Shown: positions 25,377 through 34,073 of the stretch, in pieces
Layout of the letters: every line of letters begins with the position of its first letter
Numbering within the stretch: position 1 is the first letter of the stretch
Assembly (NCBI GenBank): GCA_041398705.1
Contig: JAWKUI010000002.1
Span: 310,001-374,000, forward strand
Source of the DNA: NORP259 sp041398705
Lineage (GTDB): Bacteria > Planctomycetota > UBA1135 > GCA-002686595
Length of the DNA stretch: 64,000 nt
Reading direction: 5' to 3'
The notes under the pieces: model-generated
Told to the model about the DNA's origin: nothing
What the model saw: the letters and a program-made list of their open reading frames with translations, nothing else
The model's database searches: none
Program-made: the position numbers and the translations under genes

Positions 25377-26600
25377 CTATTTTCCGAGCGCAGCCGTGCG
25401 GCCCGCCCCACGCAGGGGCAGGGCAGCCGGCGCCGCGAGCGCCACGAGCACCAGGGCCGCCAATACCGACGCTCGCAAGCCGTCCTCCGGGTTTCCGCCC
25501 CAGGCGTAGAGCGCCCCGGACAGGGCCGTGCCGAGCAGGCGCCCCGCCGCGTTGGCCGCGTAGTATCCGCCCACCTGCTGGGCCACCCGGGCTTCGCTGG
25601 CGAGGTGCAAGACGCTGAAGCTGTGCAAGGAGCTGCAGGCGGCGAAGATCACGCCGAACACCGCCAAACCGGCGAAGAGCGCCAGCGGTTCGGCGGGATG
25701 CCACCAGGCGATCCAGGCCAAGGGCAGGGCCAGCAGCAACGTCACCGGGGTCAGTTTCCGCAAGCCCATCGGGCCAGGATCGGTGGCCCCCCGGAACAAC
25801 AGCGGCGTGCCCGCCTGCACGGCTCCATAGCCGATGACCCAGAGGGCCAACGCGCTGCCGACGGCGGTGTACGACCACGACCACTGCTGCTGCAGGAACA
25901 GGGGCAAGGCCAGGACGAACCAGGCGTCGCGTGAGGCAAAGAGGAACAAGCGCGAAAGGGAAAGCCACGAGAGCGGGCCCCACGGACCGGGCCGCAGGGT
26001 GGGTTTGCTGCTCTTCTTGCCAGCCGCACGCGGTAGGAGCAGCGCGGCGAGGGCCCACGCGATCGCCACGGCCAGGCCGAGCACCGCGCAGGCCCGGGCA
26101 AATCCCAATTGGGCCAGCAGGAACCCTCCGAGGAAGAAGCCGACGCCCTTCAGCGTGTTTTTGGATCCCGTCAACCAAGCGACCCAGCGCAACAGCCCGC
26201 CCCCATCGGAGCCCGGCAACAGCAGCTTCAAGAAGCTCTTGGCGCTCATCTTCGTCAGGTCCTTGGCGATGCCCGAAAGGCCCTGTAACACCATCACCAA
26301 GACCAGCGAAAGGTGATCCGCGCGCGTCGCCAGGGCGCCTAGGGCCACCACCTGGAGGCACAGGCCGACGAGCAGCGGCAGCCGCAGTCCGAAGCGCGCG
26401 CCAAGGTATCCCGCACCGAGGTTCGTGAGCACACCGAAGAACTCGTAGAACAGGAACAGGAATGCGATCTGGGCGGCGGAATGGCCTTGCCCGTGCAGGA
26501 ACAGCAGCACGAGCATGCGCAGGGCGCCGTCGGAGAGCGTGAAGGCCCAATACGCCGCGGTGATGACGGCGTAGGCGCGGCGGGGCGAGGCGTTCGGCAC
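25377..26600 (-). CDS. arsJ: ArsJ-like organoarsenical efflux MFS transporter
   Basis: The 407-aa protein has about 12 membrane helices. Conserved ArsJ blocks, as I recall the family, are AYWAFTLSDGALRMLVLLF, LFLFYEFFGVLTNLGAGYLG, LQGLSGIAKDLTKMSAKS and WLTGSKNTLKGVGFFLGG. ArsJ exports 1-arseno-3-phosphoglycerate made by a partner GAPDH, giving arsenate resistance. No GAPDH or other ars gene is in this window, so the partner must be elsewhere or the role differs. A GTG at 26600 is preferred because ATG-initiated extensions read into the next gene in another frame and are Arg/Gly-rich. It lies 11 nt downstream of the small CPCC protein gene, probably co-transcribed. Confidence 0.82.
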   Translation of the reverse strand: MPNASPRRAYAVITAAYWAFTLSDGALRMLVLLFLHGQGHSAAQIAFLFLFYEFFGVLTNLGAGYLGARFGLRLPLLVGLCLQVVALGALATRADHLSLVLVMVLQGLSGIAKDLTKMSAKSFLKLLLPGSDGGGLLRWVAWLTGSKNTLKGVGFFLGGFLLAQLGFARACAVLGLAVAIAWALAALLLPRAAGKKSSKPTLRPGPWGPLSWLSLSRLFLFASRDAWFVLALPLFLQQQWSWSYTAVGSALALWVIGYGAVQAGTPLLFRGATDPGPMGLRKLTPVTLLLALPLAWIAWWHPAEPLALFAGLAVFGVIFAACSSLHSFSVLHLASEARVAQQVGGYYAANAAGRLLGTALSGALYAWGGNPEDGLRASVLAALVLVALAAPAALPLRGAGRTAALGK

Positions 26601-26611
26601 GGGTTTCGGAA

Positions 26612-26908
26612 TCAGTCGTCCAGGTTGCGCTTCTTCGCCTTCTCCTGGGCCTTGCTGAACAGATCGTCGAGGTCCTTGTCGCGGTTCTTCTCCCGCTCGA
26701 GCGAAGCGTCGAAGTGATCCCGTCCGGTGTCGTGGCGGCCGTGCACCTTTTCCTTCGCCTGATCCCAACGCCCGAGGTCGAGCCCCACGCGCCCGGTTTC
26801 ATCGAGGCTGGCCTTCGGCATGTGTTTCATCACCTTGGCGGTGAGCACGTCCACCTCGAGCACGGTATCGCAGCAGGGGCAGACGACGCGGATCTGTTTC
26901 TCGCTCAT
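26612..26908 (-). CDS. Small CPCC-motif protein
   Basis: The 98-aa protein starts MSEKQIRVVCPCCDTVLEVD, a half zinc-ribbon-like strand pair with a single CPCC motif and no second Cys pair. A highly charged helical C-terminus follows (EKVHGRHDTGRDHF, SLEREKNRDKDLDDLFSKA). It is probably cytoplasmic; a metal site could form only by dimerisation. It is divergent from murJ (138 bp between starts) and lies just upstream of arsJ on the same strand. The family is not recognised beyond that it resembles small CPCC proteins annotated as hypothetical. Confidence 0.74.
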   Translation of the reverse strand: MSEKQIRVVCPCCDTVLEVDVLTAKVMKHMPKASLDETGRVGLDLGRWDQAKEKVHGRHDTGRDHFDASLEREKNRDKDLDDLFSKAQEKAKKRNLDD

Positions 26909-27046
26909 GGGGTGGCTCCGGATTGCACGGCACCAGTATACGCAAGCAAGCCCTCCTCCCGGGGCCAGGAAACGCGCCTTCGTCCGCGGTCGAAATGGCC
27001 GGAAATCCCATGCGATCGGGCCGCCTCCCGCTACCTTGCGGCCCAC

Positions 27047-28660
27047 ATGGACCAACCGGCGCAGACACCCGCGAATGACGAGATCCGGGGGCGCCATCGG
27101 CGCCTGGGATTGCGCACCGCGATCGTCTCCGGCATGACCCTGGTCAGCCGCATCCTCGGTTTTGTGCGGGAAACCCTGTCCGCGGCCCTGTTCGGCGACA
27201 CTTCGCCGGTTTTCGACGCGTTCATCACCGCGTGGCGCATCCCGAACATGCTGCGCCGCTTCCTGGGGGAAGGGGCGCTGGCCACGGCTTTCCAGACCAA
27301 ACTCACGGAAGTCGACGCCGACCACGGCAATGCCGCGGGCGCGGCTTTGTTCCGCGCGACCTTGGCGCGCTTGTTCTGGATCCTGATGGTGGTGACCGCG
27401 GCTTTGATGATCGGCGTGTCGCTCCTGCCCGACCAGATGCCGGTGACGGCGTGGAATTGGCTCGGCGCTGACCCCGAACCCGTGCGCGACCTGGCCGTGC
27501 GCGTGACGCCCTTCTTGGTGTTCGTCTGCCTCGCCGCGCTGGTGGGCGGCGGATTGCAGGTGCGAGGGCACTTCACCGCCCCGGCCATCGCGCCGGCGGC
27601 GATGAACCTCGTCTGGATTGCCGCTCTGTTGTGGATCGGCTGGCACTACCACGCCTTCGACTCGAATGGCGCAGATCCGGCGTTGCACATGGAGATGGTG
27701 CGCTGGCTCGCTTGGGGCGTGCTGCTCTCGGGCCTGGCGCAGTTGTTGGTGCAGATCCCCGCCCTGTACCGAACTTCGCTGCTTGGGGTGCCCCCGGTTC
27801 CGGGGCCGCAGTCGAGCGAGGTCAACCAGGTGCTTTGGCGCAGCCTGCCGATGGCGCTCGGCGCGGCCGTCTACCAGATCAACGTGATGATCGACGGTTT
27901 GATGGCGGAAAGTCTGCTGCCCAACGGCGGGCCGACGCTGCACTACTATGCCAACCGCGTGCAGCAGTTCCCCCTGGCCCTGGTGGCCGTGGCGGCGACG
28001 AGCGCTGTGTTTCCCCTGCTCAAGGCCCACGGGCACAAGCAGGATTGGCGCGCCCTGCGCCGGCTTTACGAACGCACGCACTACAGCATCGCGTTTTTTG
28101 CCCTGCCGGCCACCGTCGGCCTGTTCGTACTGGCCGAACCCGTCGTGCGCGTTCTGTTCCAACACGGGGCTTTCAGCGAAGCCGGCGTGCAGCGTGGGGC
28201 CGCCGCCCTGCGCATGCTGAGCCTGGCAATCCTGCCGGCCGGCGCCACGGGCCTGTGCGCCCGCAGCTTCTACGCGCTCGGGGACTTCAGGACGCCCGTG
28301 CGCATCTCGATCGTCATGCTAGTGGCCAACATCGGCTTCAACCTCACCGCGATCCTCGCCTTCGGCATGGATGTGGATGGGTTGGCACTGGCGACTGCGC
28401 TTTCGAGCTGGGGCACGCTGCTGATGATGATGCCGCTGCTGCACCGGCAGATGCCGGATTCAGGCCTGGCTCTGAAAGGTAAGCTGCTCGCGCTGCTGCC
28501 CCCCGCAGCCCTGTGCGGCGCGGCTGCCTGGGGCCTTTGGCATGGGCTCTACCCGCGTCTCTGGGCCCCACTCGCCCTGTCCCTGGCGATCGCAGCCGGC
28601 GGCGCGGCGTGGCTCGCCTGGACCCGGGCCTTGCGGATTCCGATGCGCCTGCGCGACTAG
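27047..28660 (+). CDS. murJ: Lipid II flippase MurJ
   Basis: The 537-aa protein has about 14 membrane helices and the MurJ/MviN signature blocks: SRILGFVRETLSAALFG, AWRIPNMLRRFLGEGALATAF near the N-terminus, and YANRVQQFPLALVAVA in the middle. It flips lipid-linked peptidoglycan precursors across the inner membrane. The presence of MurJ is direct evidence for a peptidoglycan-type wall. The ATG at 27047 leaves a short cytoplasmic N-terminus; longer readings are noise. Its last 4 nt overlap the convergent ATP-pyrophosphatase gene. Confidence 0.95.
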   Translation: MDQPAQTPANDEIRGRHRRLGLRTAIVSGMTLVSRILGFVRETLSAALFGDTSPVFDAFITAWRIPNMLRRFLGEGALATAFQTKLTEVDADHGNAAGAALFRATLARLFWILMVVTAALMIGVSLLPDQMPVTAWNWLGADPEPVRDLAVRVTPFLVFVCLAALVGGGLQVRGHFTAPAIAPAAMNLVWIAALLWIGWHYHAFDSNGADPALHMEMVRWLAWGVLLSGLAQLLVQIPALYRTSLLGVPPVPGPQSSEVNQVLWRSLPMALGAAVYQINVMIDGLMAESLLPNGGPTLHYYANRVQQFPLALVAVAATSAVFPLLKAHGHKQDWRALRRLYERTHYSIAFFALPATVGLFVLAEPVVRVLFQHGAFSEAGVQRGAAALRMLSLAILPAGATGLCARSFYALGDFRTPVRISIVMLVANIGFNLTAILAFGMDVDGLALATALSSWGTLLMMMPLLHRQMPDSGLALKGKLLALLPPAALCGAAAWGLWHGLYPRLWAPLALSLAIAAGGAAWLAWTRALRIPMRLRD

Positions 28661-29325
28661 GCGGAAAGGACCACGTCGGCAAAGACGAAGCCGTCGCGTT
28701 CGACCACTTCCCCCACCTGCACGGGCAGGGGCGCGCCGAATCCCGGGCCGTCGAAGACAAAGGTGTGGAATTCACCGTTCTCGCCGCACGGATCGACCCC
28801 TGCGGGCAGTTCCGCCAGCAGCTCGGCATTCCATTCGCGGCCCGCCCATTCGGCCGGCACCTTGCGCGGATCGACGCAGGTGATCACCGCGCGCAAACCG
28901 GCCGCGAGCATCTGGCGCGCGAGTTCATCCGTGGGGATGCCCCAGATCGGAAACCGCGTGCCCAATCCGGTCGGCGCCATGCGCTCTTCGCGCCAGGCAC
29001 GGATGTCCTCTAGGTACAGATCCCCGAAAGCCACCTCACGGATGCCCTGGGCCCGCGCCCGGTCGATGGCAGCGGTCATCGCGGCTTCGTATTGCTCGTT
29101 CGCGCAAGGATAGGGAATGTCCACCATCTCGAGCGCCACCCCCAGGGCACGGGCCTGGGCTCGCAACAGGTCGCGGCGCACGGCGTGCATCGCCACACGA
29201 TCATGGGTCTCGTTGACCGTGGTGAGCAGGGCGCGCACGTCGATCGCAGGATCCTGCCGCAATGTGTGCAGGGCCCAGGCACTGTCCTTGCCGCTGCTCC
29301 AGGAGAGCCAGATGGGGAGCTTCAT
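28657..29325 (-). CDS. Dph6/MJ0570-family ATP-pyrophosphatase
   Basis: The 222-aa protein has the PP-loop SSGKDS at 10-15, AFGDLYLEDIRAWREER in the middle and the C-terminal block CGENGEFHTFVFDGP, which define the DUF71/Dph6-type family. Archaeal and eukaryotic members amidate diphthine; bacteria lack diphthamide, so the substrate here is unknown. It probably adenylates and amidates a carboxylate (inference from family). The first ATG at 29325 is directly before KLPIWLSWSSGKDS. The gene faces murJ tail to tail and is 47 bp downstream of the lipoprotein gene start on the same strand... that lipoprotein gene is read separately toward it from 30146. Confidence 0.87.
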   Translation of the reverse strand: MKLPIWLSWSSGKDSAWALHTLRQDPAIDVRALLTTVNETHDRVAMHAVRRDLLRAQARALGVALEMVDIPYPCANEQYEAAMTAAIDRARAQGIREVAFGDLYLEDIRAWREERMAPTGLGTRFPIWGIPTDELARQMLAAGLRAVITCVDPRKVPAEWAGREWNAELLAELPAGVDPCGENGEFHTFVFDGPGFGAPLPVQVGEVVERDGFVFADVVLSA

Positions 29326-29372
29326 CCCCCACAGCCTACGGATCGGCCCGGCGGAAGGCGACCCGGCCGCGA

Positions 29373-30146
29373 TCAGAAGCGCAGGCGCAAACCGGCGTAG
29401 GGGCCGCCGATCTTGAAATCCGCTTCGACCTGGCTGCCCCCATCATCGTAGGACACGTCCATCTCGAAGCCGCGGTACCCGAGCATGCCCTGCAACAAAA
29501 GGCCGCCGGGCCGTCCGATCAACGTGCCGTCGATGCGCGCATCCACGTCGAGCACCGAAGCCTTGGTGCTGGGAGCATTGAGCCCGATCCAGCCCACCGA
29601 AACGGACGCGGCGACCGGCGCGGTTTCACTCGACAGGCGCACGCCCATCAAGGGCAGCGGAAACGCCTGAGAACTGGCGATGGCCAAGGTGCCCGGGTTC
29701 TCGCGCATGCTCACGTCGAGGTCGATCCACTCGACCCCCACCCCCATGCCCAGCAGGGTGCTGCCGAAACGCGCCACGTCCCAGGTGAGCACCGACGAGT
29801 AACAACCCATCGCAAAGGTGCTGTCCACCTCGGTGTTCGCCGTCAGGGTCGTGCCGCCGATGGTGATGTCCGCATCCACCGTGCCGTGGCCGGCGATGTC
29901 CACGGCAAAGCCGGAAAGCTCCAGCTGACGCGGTCCATCCCGCAGGAACAGGCGCGGCAATACCACGTCGGTGCGCTGGGCCAGACCGAGCGAGTCCATG
30001 TTGCTGGTCACGACCGTGCCGCTGTCGGTGGCGCCGAAGTTGCCGCGCGTGCGCAATTGCGCTCCGCCCAGGCCAGCGGTCAGGGCGGGGGCGTTGCAGG
30101 CGCCGCAGAGGACGGCGAGGCTGAGCACGGACAGTCGGGAGAACAT
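29373..30146 (-). CDS. Lipoprotein, possible outer-membrane barrel
   Basis: The 257-aa product has a lipobox VLCGAC (Cys17), so it is exported and lipidated. The mature part is rich in alternating short strands with Gly turns (FAVDIAGHGTVDADITIGG, LLLQGMLGYRGFEMDVSYDD) and ends in KIGGPYAGLRLRF with a terminal Phe. This pattern suits a small beta-barrel, although a lipidated barrel would be unusual and the domain is unassigned. It lies upstream of the ATP-pyrophosphatase gene on the same strand with 47 bp between, so they may be co-transcribed. Function unknown. Confidence 0.72.
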   Translation of the reverse strand: MFSRLSVLSLAVLCGACNAPALTAGLGGAQLRTRGNFGATDSGTVVTSNMDSLGLAQRTDVVLPRLFLRDGPRQLELSGFAVDIAGHGTVDADITIGGTTLTANTEVDSTFAMGCYSSVLTWDVARFGSTLLGMGVGVEWIDLDVSMRENPGTLAIASSQAFPLPLMGVRLSSETAPVAASVSVGWIGLNAPSTKASVLDVDARIDGTLIGRPGGLLLQGMLGYRGFEMDVSYDDGGSQVEADFKIGGPYAGLRLRF

Positions 30147-30421
30147 GGCTTTCTGCCGATTCGTCCGCGCCGGCCGCCAATCTGGAGGCGGGTCTGGATT
30201 TGGCCCCCTGGATCCGCGTTCCGGGCCCGGGGGTGTTGGAACACGAGATGGGCAGTCCTAGAAGGGCCGCCGGGCATGGGGTTTCGGGGCGAAGCCCCCC
30301 TCCAGGCCCCTTCCCCCCGGGGGATACCGCCCCGCGGTGGCCCCCTCCCGCCCGAGCCGCTATGGTGGTCGCCTTCCTGCGCGTCTGCCCGATCTGGCCG
30401 GCGCCAGCCAATCTACGTCCC

Positions 30422-31609
30422 ATGAAACGAAGCAAGCGAATCCTGGCTGCCCTGGCGGTCGTGCCCCTGGGCGCGTTCCTGGTGGCGGGCCAAACCCCCA
30501 AGGAGGGCGCCACGGAATCCACCATCCCCGCCGACACCGAGATCCACACCACCGAGTCCGGTCTGCAGTACAGCGTGCTGACCCCGGGCAACGGCCAGGA
30601 GTTCCCCGCCTTCGGGGACGTGGTCGAAGTGCACTACACCGGTTGGCTGACCGACGGCACCAAGTTCGACTCCTCCCGCGACCGCGGCGAGCCGACCCAA
30701 TTCCCCCTGGGCAACGTGATCGAGGGTTGGAACGAGGGCCTGCTCCTGATGAGCCCCGGCGCCCGGTTCAAGTTCACCATCCCCGCGAACCTCGCCTACG
30801 GCGAAGCGGGCTCGCCGCCGGTCATCCCGAAGAACGCCACTCTGATCTTCGACGTCGAGCTGCTGCGCATCCCTGAGCGCGCCCTGCCCTACGTGGATTG
30901 GAACGAAGAACGCGGCACCACCGAGCTCGACGGCGGCCTGAAGTACCAGGTCCTGAAGGCGGGTGAGGGCACCCCCGCGGGCGAAGCGAAGTACGTCTTC
31001 CTCGAGTTCGCCCGCTACGGCGCGGACAAGAAGATCACCTTGGCGAGCACCATGACCGGCATGATCGTCGGCCCGCCGTCGCACCCCAAGCTGCCCTTCC
31101 TGGCGCCGCTGCTGAAGGACATGCAGGCCGGCACCCACTGCCTCGTCCAGGTTCCCAAGGCCCTGGACCTGCAGATGCCCGGAGCGGGCGATGCCGAATC
31201 CACCCTTTGGCAGGTTGTCGTCAAGGGCGCGTTGAACTGCGAAAAGCCCTCCTTCGCCATGCCCGCGGAAGAGGAACTGACCACCACCGCCTCCGGCCTC
31301 AAGTACAAGGTCGAGCGTGAGGGTTTCGGCAAACAACCCACCGACTTCAACCGCTGCACGGTGTTCTACACCGGCTGGTTGACCGATGGCACCCAGTTCG
31401 ACTCCGCCTACGACCGCGGTCAACCCGCCACCTTCGGCGTGACCCAGGTCATCAAGGGCTGGACCGAAGGCCTCAAGCTAATGAGCGAAGGTTCGAAGTA
31501 CACCTTCGTGATCCCCGGCGATCTGGCGTACGGCAAGGGCGGCAGCGGCGCGAAGATCCCGCCGGACGCCACCCTGGTCTTCACCGTCGAATTGCTGCAA
31601 GTGCAGTAG
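30422..31609 (+). CDS. Exported FKBP-type peptidyl-prolyl isomerase with two FKBP domains flanking a degenerate one
   Basis: The 395-aa protein starts with a signal peptide (RILAALAVVPLGAFLVAGQ). FKBP domain 1 spans about 40-152 (VEVHYTGWLTDGTKFDSS, IEGWNEGLLLM, IPANLAYGEAG). Domain 3 spans about 286-395 with the same landmarks (FYTGWLTDGTQFDS, IKGWTEGLKLM, IPGDLAYGKGG). The middle region (about 160-280: LKYQVLKAGEG, QVVVKGALN) keeps the FKBP edge strands but lacks the YTGWL and GW catalytic motifs, so it looks like an inactive third copy. It should fold or chaperone proteins in the periplasm. ATG at 30422 gives the signal peptide. A hairpin terminator follows. Confidence 0.9.
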   Translation: MKRSKRILAALAVVPLGAFLVAGQTPKEGATESTIPADTEIHTTESGLQYSVLTPGNGQEFPAFGDVVEVHYTGWLTDGTKFDSSRDRGEPTQFPLGNVIEGWNEGLLLMSPGARFKFTIPANLAYGEAGSPPVIPKNATLIFDVELLRIPERALPYVDWNEERGTTELDGGLKYQVLKAGEGTPAGEAKYVFLEFARYGADKKITLASTMTGMIVGPPSHPKLPFLAPLLKDMQAGTHCLVQVPKALDLQMPGAGDAESTLWQVVVKGALNCEKPSFAMPAEEELTTTASGLKYKVEREGFGKQPTDFNRCTVFYTGWLTDGTQFDSAYDRGQPATFGVTQVIKGWTEGLKLMSEGSKYTFVIPGDLAYGKGGSGAKIPPDATLVFTVELLQVQ

Positions 31610-31632
31610 TCCGCACGCGCCCCGCGCCATTC

Positions 31633-31667
31633 GCCGGCCCGTTGCCCCTTGCAGGCAGCGGGCCGGC
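31633..31667 (+). terminator. Hairpin terminator after the FKBP gene
   Basis: GCCGGCCCGTTGCC pairs with GGCAGCGGGCCGGC (one G-U) around a 7-nt loop, 24 nt past the FKBP stop, followed by TCGCTTTC. Confidence 0.6.
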
Positions 31668-31683
31668 TCGCTTTCATGCGTTC

Positions 31684-32235
31684 ATGTTGCCCCCGACCCT
31701 CACCACCGAACGGCTCGAGCTGCGGGCCCTGCGCCTGGACGACGCCCCCATCATCGAAACCCTGGCTGGGGATCGCATGATCGCGGCCACCACGCGGTTG
31801 CCGCACCCCTATCCGCCGGGCCTGGGGCGGGCCTTCATCGAACGCCAGGGCGCGAGTGGCAACGAGGGTGAGCACAACTGGGCGATGGTGCGGCGCAGCG
31901 ACGGCACCTTCCTCGGCGTGCTCGGTTTCATCCGCACCCACCCGGGGCCGATGGGCGAACTCGGATACTGGGTCGGCCGGCCGTACTGGGGCCAGGGCTA
32001 CACCAGCGAAGCCGTGCGCGCGGTGTGCGAACACGGCTTCCGCAACTTGGGGCTGACGCGCATCTTCGCCGAAGCCCTCGGGCACAACCTGCCCTCGAAG
32101 AAGGTACTCGAGAAGAACGGCTTCCGTCTTGAAGGGGTGCTGCGCGAACACAGCGAGCGCTGGGGCCGCATGCACGACCTGCACCTCTTCGGCCAGCTCG
32201 CGCGCGAGTGGCGCGGGCTCAGCGTTCCTTCTTGA
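31684..32235 (+). CDS. GNAT acetyltransferase, RimJ/RimL type
   Basis: The 183-aa protein has the RimJ/RimL N-terminal pattern TLTTERLELRALRLDDA, a central strand GELGYWVGRPYWGQGYTSEAV containing the acetyl-CoA-binding Q/G-x-G-x segment, and the C-terminal NLPSKKVLEKNGFRLEG. Such enzymes acetylate N-terminal residues, amino acids or small amines with acetyl-CoA; the target is unknown. ATG at 31684 is preferred because residues before it in frame come from the upstream terminator. It converges on the DNA methyltransferase gene with a 17-nt overlap. Confidence 0.88.
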   Translation: MLPPTLTTERLELRALRLDDAPIIETLAGDRMIAATTRLPHPYPPGLGRAFIERQGASGNEGEHNWAMVRRSDGTFLGVLGFIRTHPGPMGELGYWVGRPYWGQGYTSEAVRAVCEHGFRNLGLTRIFAEALGHNLPSKKVLEKNGFRLEGVLREHSERWGRMHDLHLFGQLAREWRGLSVPS

Positions 32236-32917
32236 AGATCAACAGGTGGTTGAAGCCGCGTAGGAAGAAGTTGCCCTCTTCCGCGGCTTTGTGGAAGCCG
32301 GGTTTCTCCAGCTTGCGGTTGCCCCGCACCACCGCGATGTGGTCGACCGGGCGGAAGCGCTGCATGAGCATGCCCGACAGGTGCGTGCCGATCGGCACGA
32401 AACCCTGCTTCTTCTTGAAGCTGTCGCTGACGTAGATCGCGAAGTACCGGCGGTCGCGCAGAATGCGGTCGGCTTCGGCAAAAGCCGCCTCCATGGCTTC
32501 GAAGTAGCTATCGTCGAAGGCGGAAAGTTTGCCGATGCAGTCGGGATCGTCGGAGTATTCGATGTGGGTCGAATACGGCGGGTCCATGAAGACGAAGTCC
32601 GCCTTGCCGTCCTCGAGGGGCAGCTTGCGGGCATCGGCCCGGAAGATGTCTTCGCGCACCGGTCGCAGGTCGTAACCCAGGCACCGGCGCCCCATGCTCC
32701 GCGCCACGTCGATCGTGGTGCCGCCGCCGACGAACGGGTCCACCACCAGATCCCCCTCGCGCGTGTAGCGCTCGAGCAGGTTCCAGATGACGTAGGTGGG
32801 CGTGGCGCCTTCGTAGGCGGGCGTGCCCATGGGCTCGTCGCCGTGCTGTTGGGACGGGTAGTACCACAGCGTCGACGTCTGCAGCTTGAGCTTGGGCTTT
32901 TGCGGGGGGCGACCCAT
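32219..32917 (-). CDS. DNA methyltransferase (N4/N6 type)
   Basis: The 232-aa protein has SAM-binding motif I VVDPFVGGGTTIDVA (about 58-72) and catalytic motif IV DPPY at 112-115. Motif I precedes motif IV, but the N-terminal TSTLWYYPSQQHGDEPMGTP block resembles the permuted beta-class enzymes that methylate adenine N6 or cytosine N4. No restriction endonuclease gene is adjacent, so it is probably an orphan methyltransferase or acts on another substrate. ATG at 32917 is 24 nt divergent from the hydrolase gene. I have no specificity evidence. Confidence 0.82.
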   Translation of the reverse strand: MGRPPQKPKLKLQTSTLWYYPSQQHGDEPMGTPAYEGATPTYVIWNLLERYTREGDLVVDPFVGGGTTIDVARSMGRRCLGYDLRPVREDIFRADARKLPLEDGKADFVFMDPPYSTHIEYSDDPDCIGKLSAFDDSYFEAMEAAFAEADRILRDRRYFAIYVSDSFKKKQGFVPIGTHLSGMLMQRFRPVDHIAVVRGNRKLEKPGFHKAAEEGNFFLRGFNHLLIFKKER

Positions 32918-32940
32918 GGGCGGTGAGTATACTGCCCGCC

Positions 32941-33633
32941 ATGAGTGAGGAGGCGGTGCAAATCCAGGTGCGTGGAGCGCCGGTGGACTGGGTCTCGGGC
33001 ATCTGGAACCTGCCGGAGAGCCCCGATCCGCCGGCTCTCGCCGTGTTGCTCGCCCACGGGGCCGGCGCGGGAATGCGCTCGGCGTTCATGGGCCGTACGG
33101 CGGAATTCCTCGCCGAGCGGGGTTTCCCCGTGCTGCGTTTCCAATACGCCTACACCGAACGCATCGAGCGTGAGGGCAAACAACGCCCGCCGGACCGCCA
33201 GCCGATGCTCGAAGCGGTACACCGCCAAGCCGCGGGCATCCTGCGCCAACGCTTTCCCGAGGCGCGCATCGTCTTCGCCGGCAAGTCGATGGGCGGACGC
33301 ATGGGCAGCTATCTCGCCGCCGAGGGGGAAGACGTGGCCGCGCTGGCCTACCTGGGTTACCCCCTGCACCCGCCCGGCAAACCCGAGCGGCTGCGCACCG
33401 ACCAGTTCCCCTCCGTTACCCAGCCGAGCCTGTTCCTGCAGGGCACGCGCGATGCCCTGTGCGACCTGGAGCTGCTCAGGCCCGCGCTCGAGACCTACGG
33501 CGGCCCGACAACCCTCGAAGTGATCGAAGGCGCGGACCATTCCTTCCAGGTCCTACGCAGCACGGGCCTCTCCGACGATGAGGTCCTGGAGGATGTGCTC
33601 GGCCGGATGACGACCTGGCTGCAGAAGATCTAG
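32941..33633 (+). CDS. Alpha/beta hydrolase of the KANL3/Tex30 type
   Basis: The 230-aa protein has an alpha/beta hydrolase core: oxyanion-type LAHGAGAGM, nucleophile elbow GKSMGG, acidic residue in QGTRDALCD and catalytic His in EGADHSF. This combination matches the KANL3/Tex30-like dienelactone-hydrolase-related family, whose bacterial substrates are not established. There is no signal peptide. The ATG at 32941 starts a promoter-length 23 bp from the divergent methyltransferase start, so the two share a very short control region. Confidence 0.85.
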   Translation: MSEEAVQIQVRGAPVDWVSGIWNLPESPDPPALAVLLAHGAGAGMRSAFMGRTAEFLAERGFPVLRFQYAYTERIEREGKQRPPDRQPMLEAVHRQAAGILRQRFPEARIVFAGKSMGGRMGSYLAAEGEDVAALAYLGYPLHPPGKPERLRTDQFPSVTQPSLFLQGTRDALCDLELLRPALETYGGPTTLEVIEGADHSFQVLRSTGLSDDEVLEDVLGRMTTWLQKI

Positions 33634-33723
33634 GTGAGCCGCAGATCCGGGGGAGCCTTGGGCCCGACTTCCAAGTCCAGAGGTACAAGCCCGGATCGAC
33701 CGGCCAACCTCAAGACCGCCGCC

Positions 33724-33957
33724 TCAGGACTCGCGCTGCTGGCCCGCCTGGTTGCGGTCCGCAAGAAGCTCGATCACCGGCTGCGACGGGGCGGCCTGGT
33801 GCTCCCGGACCGCCGGCAAATGGGGGTCGAGCCGGGCGGCACTCGATCGCAGACCCCAGGCGAGAACGCCCGTCAGGCCCAGCAGCACGCCAACCACCGG
33901 CAACAGCCAGGCGGGAGCGGATTCACCGGGGGTGGGGTTGGAGAGCGGCCGGTTCAT
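33724..33957 (-). CDS. Small single-span membrane protein
   Basis: The 77-aa product starts MNRPLSNPTPGESAPAWLL, has one clear membrane helix (WLLPVVGVLLGLTGVLAWGL, about 17-36) and a hydrophilic tail rich in Gln, Ala and Pro ending NQAGQQRES. No family is recognised. It lies 90 bp past the hydrolase gene, on the opposite strand, and its start faces the long inverted repeat at 34074-34231. Longer readings from upstream starts run through the noncoding stretch and look unlike a protein. Confidence 0.6.
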   Translation of the reverse strand: MNRPLSNPTPGESAPAWLLPVVGVLLGLTGVLAWGLRSSAARLDPHLPAVREHQAAPSQPVIELLADRNQAGQQRES

Positions 33958-34073
33958 GATGTGTATGACGGCTGAATCGGGCGGATGTGTGCCGGAATTT
34001 CCCCCTTTCCGGGGAAGCCGGGCCGGGGAGGCGCATCCTGTGGAGTGGTAGTCACTTAGGGGCGGGGTAGTCA

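Noticed and set aside
26612..28165. Long minus-strand frame opposite murJ extending the CPCC protein
   Set aside because: His/Gln/Arg-rich antisense of a clear membrane-protein gene; the ATG at 26908 begins the conserved MSEKQIRVVCPCC part.
32219..32917. A complete restriction-modification system around the DNA methyltransferase
   Set aside because: The flanking genes are a GNAT enzyme and an alpha/beta hydrolase; no endonuclease or specificity subunit was found.
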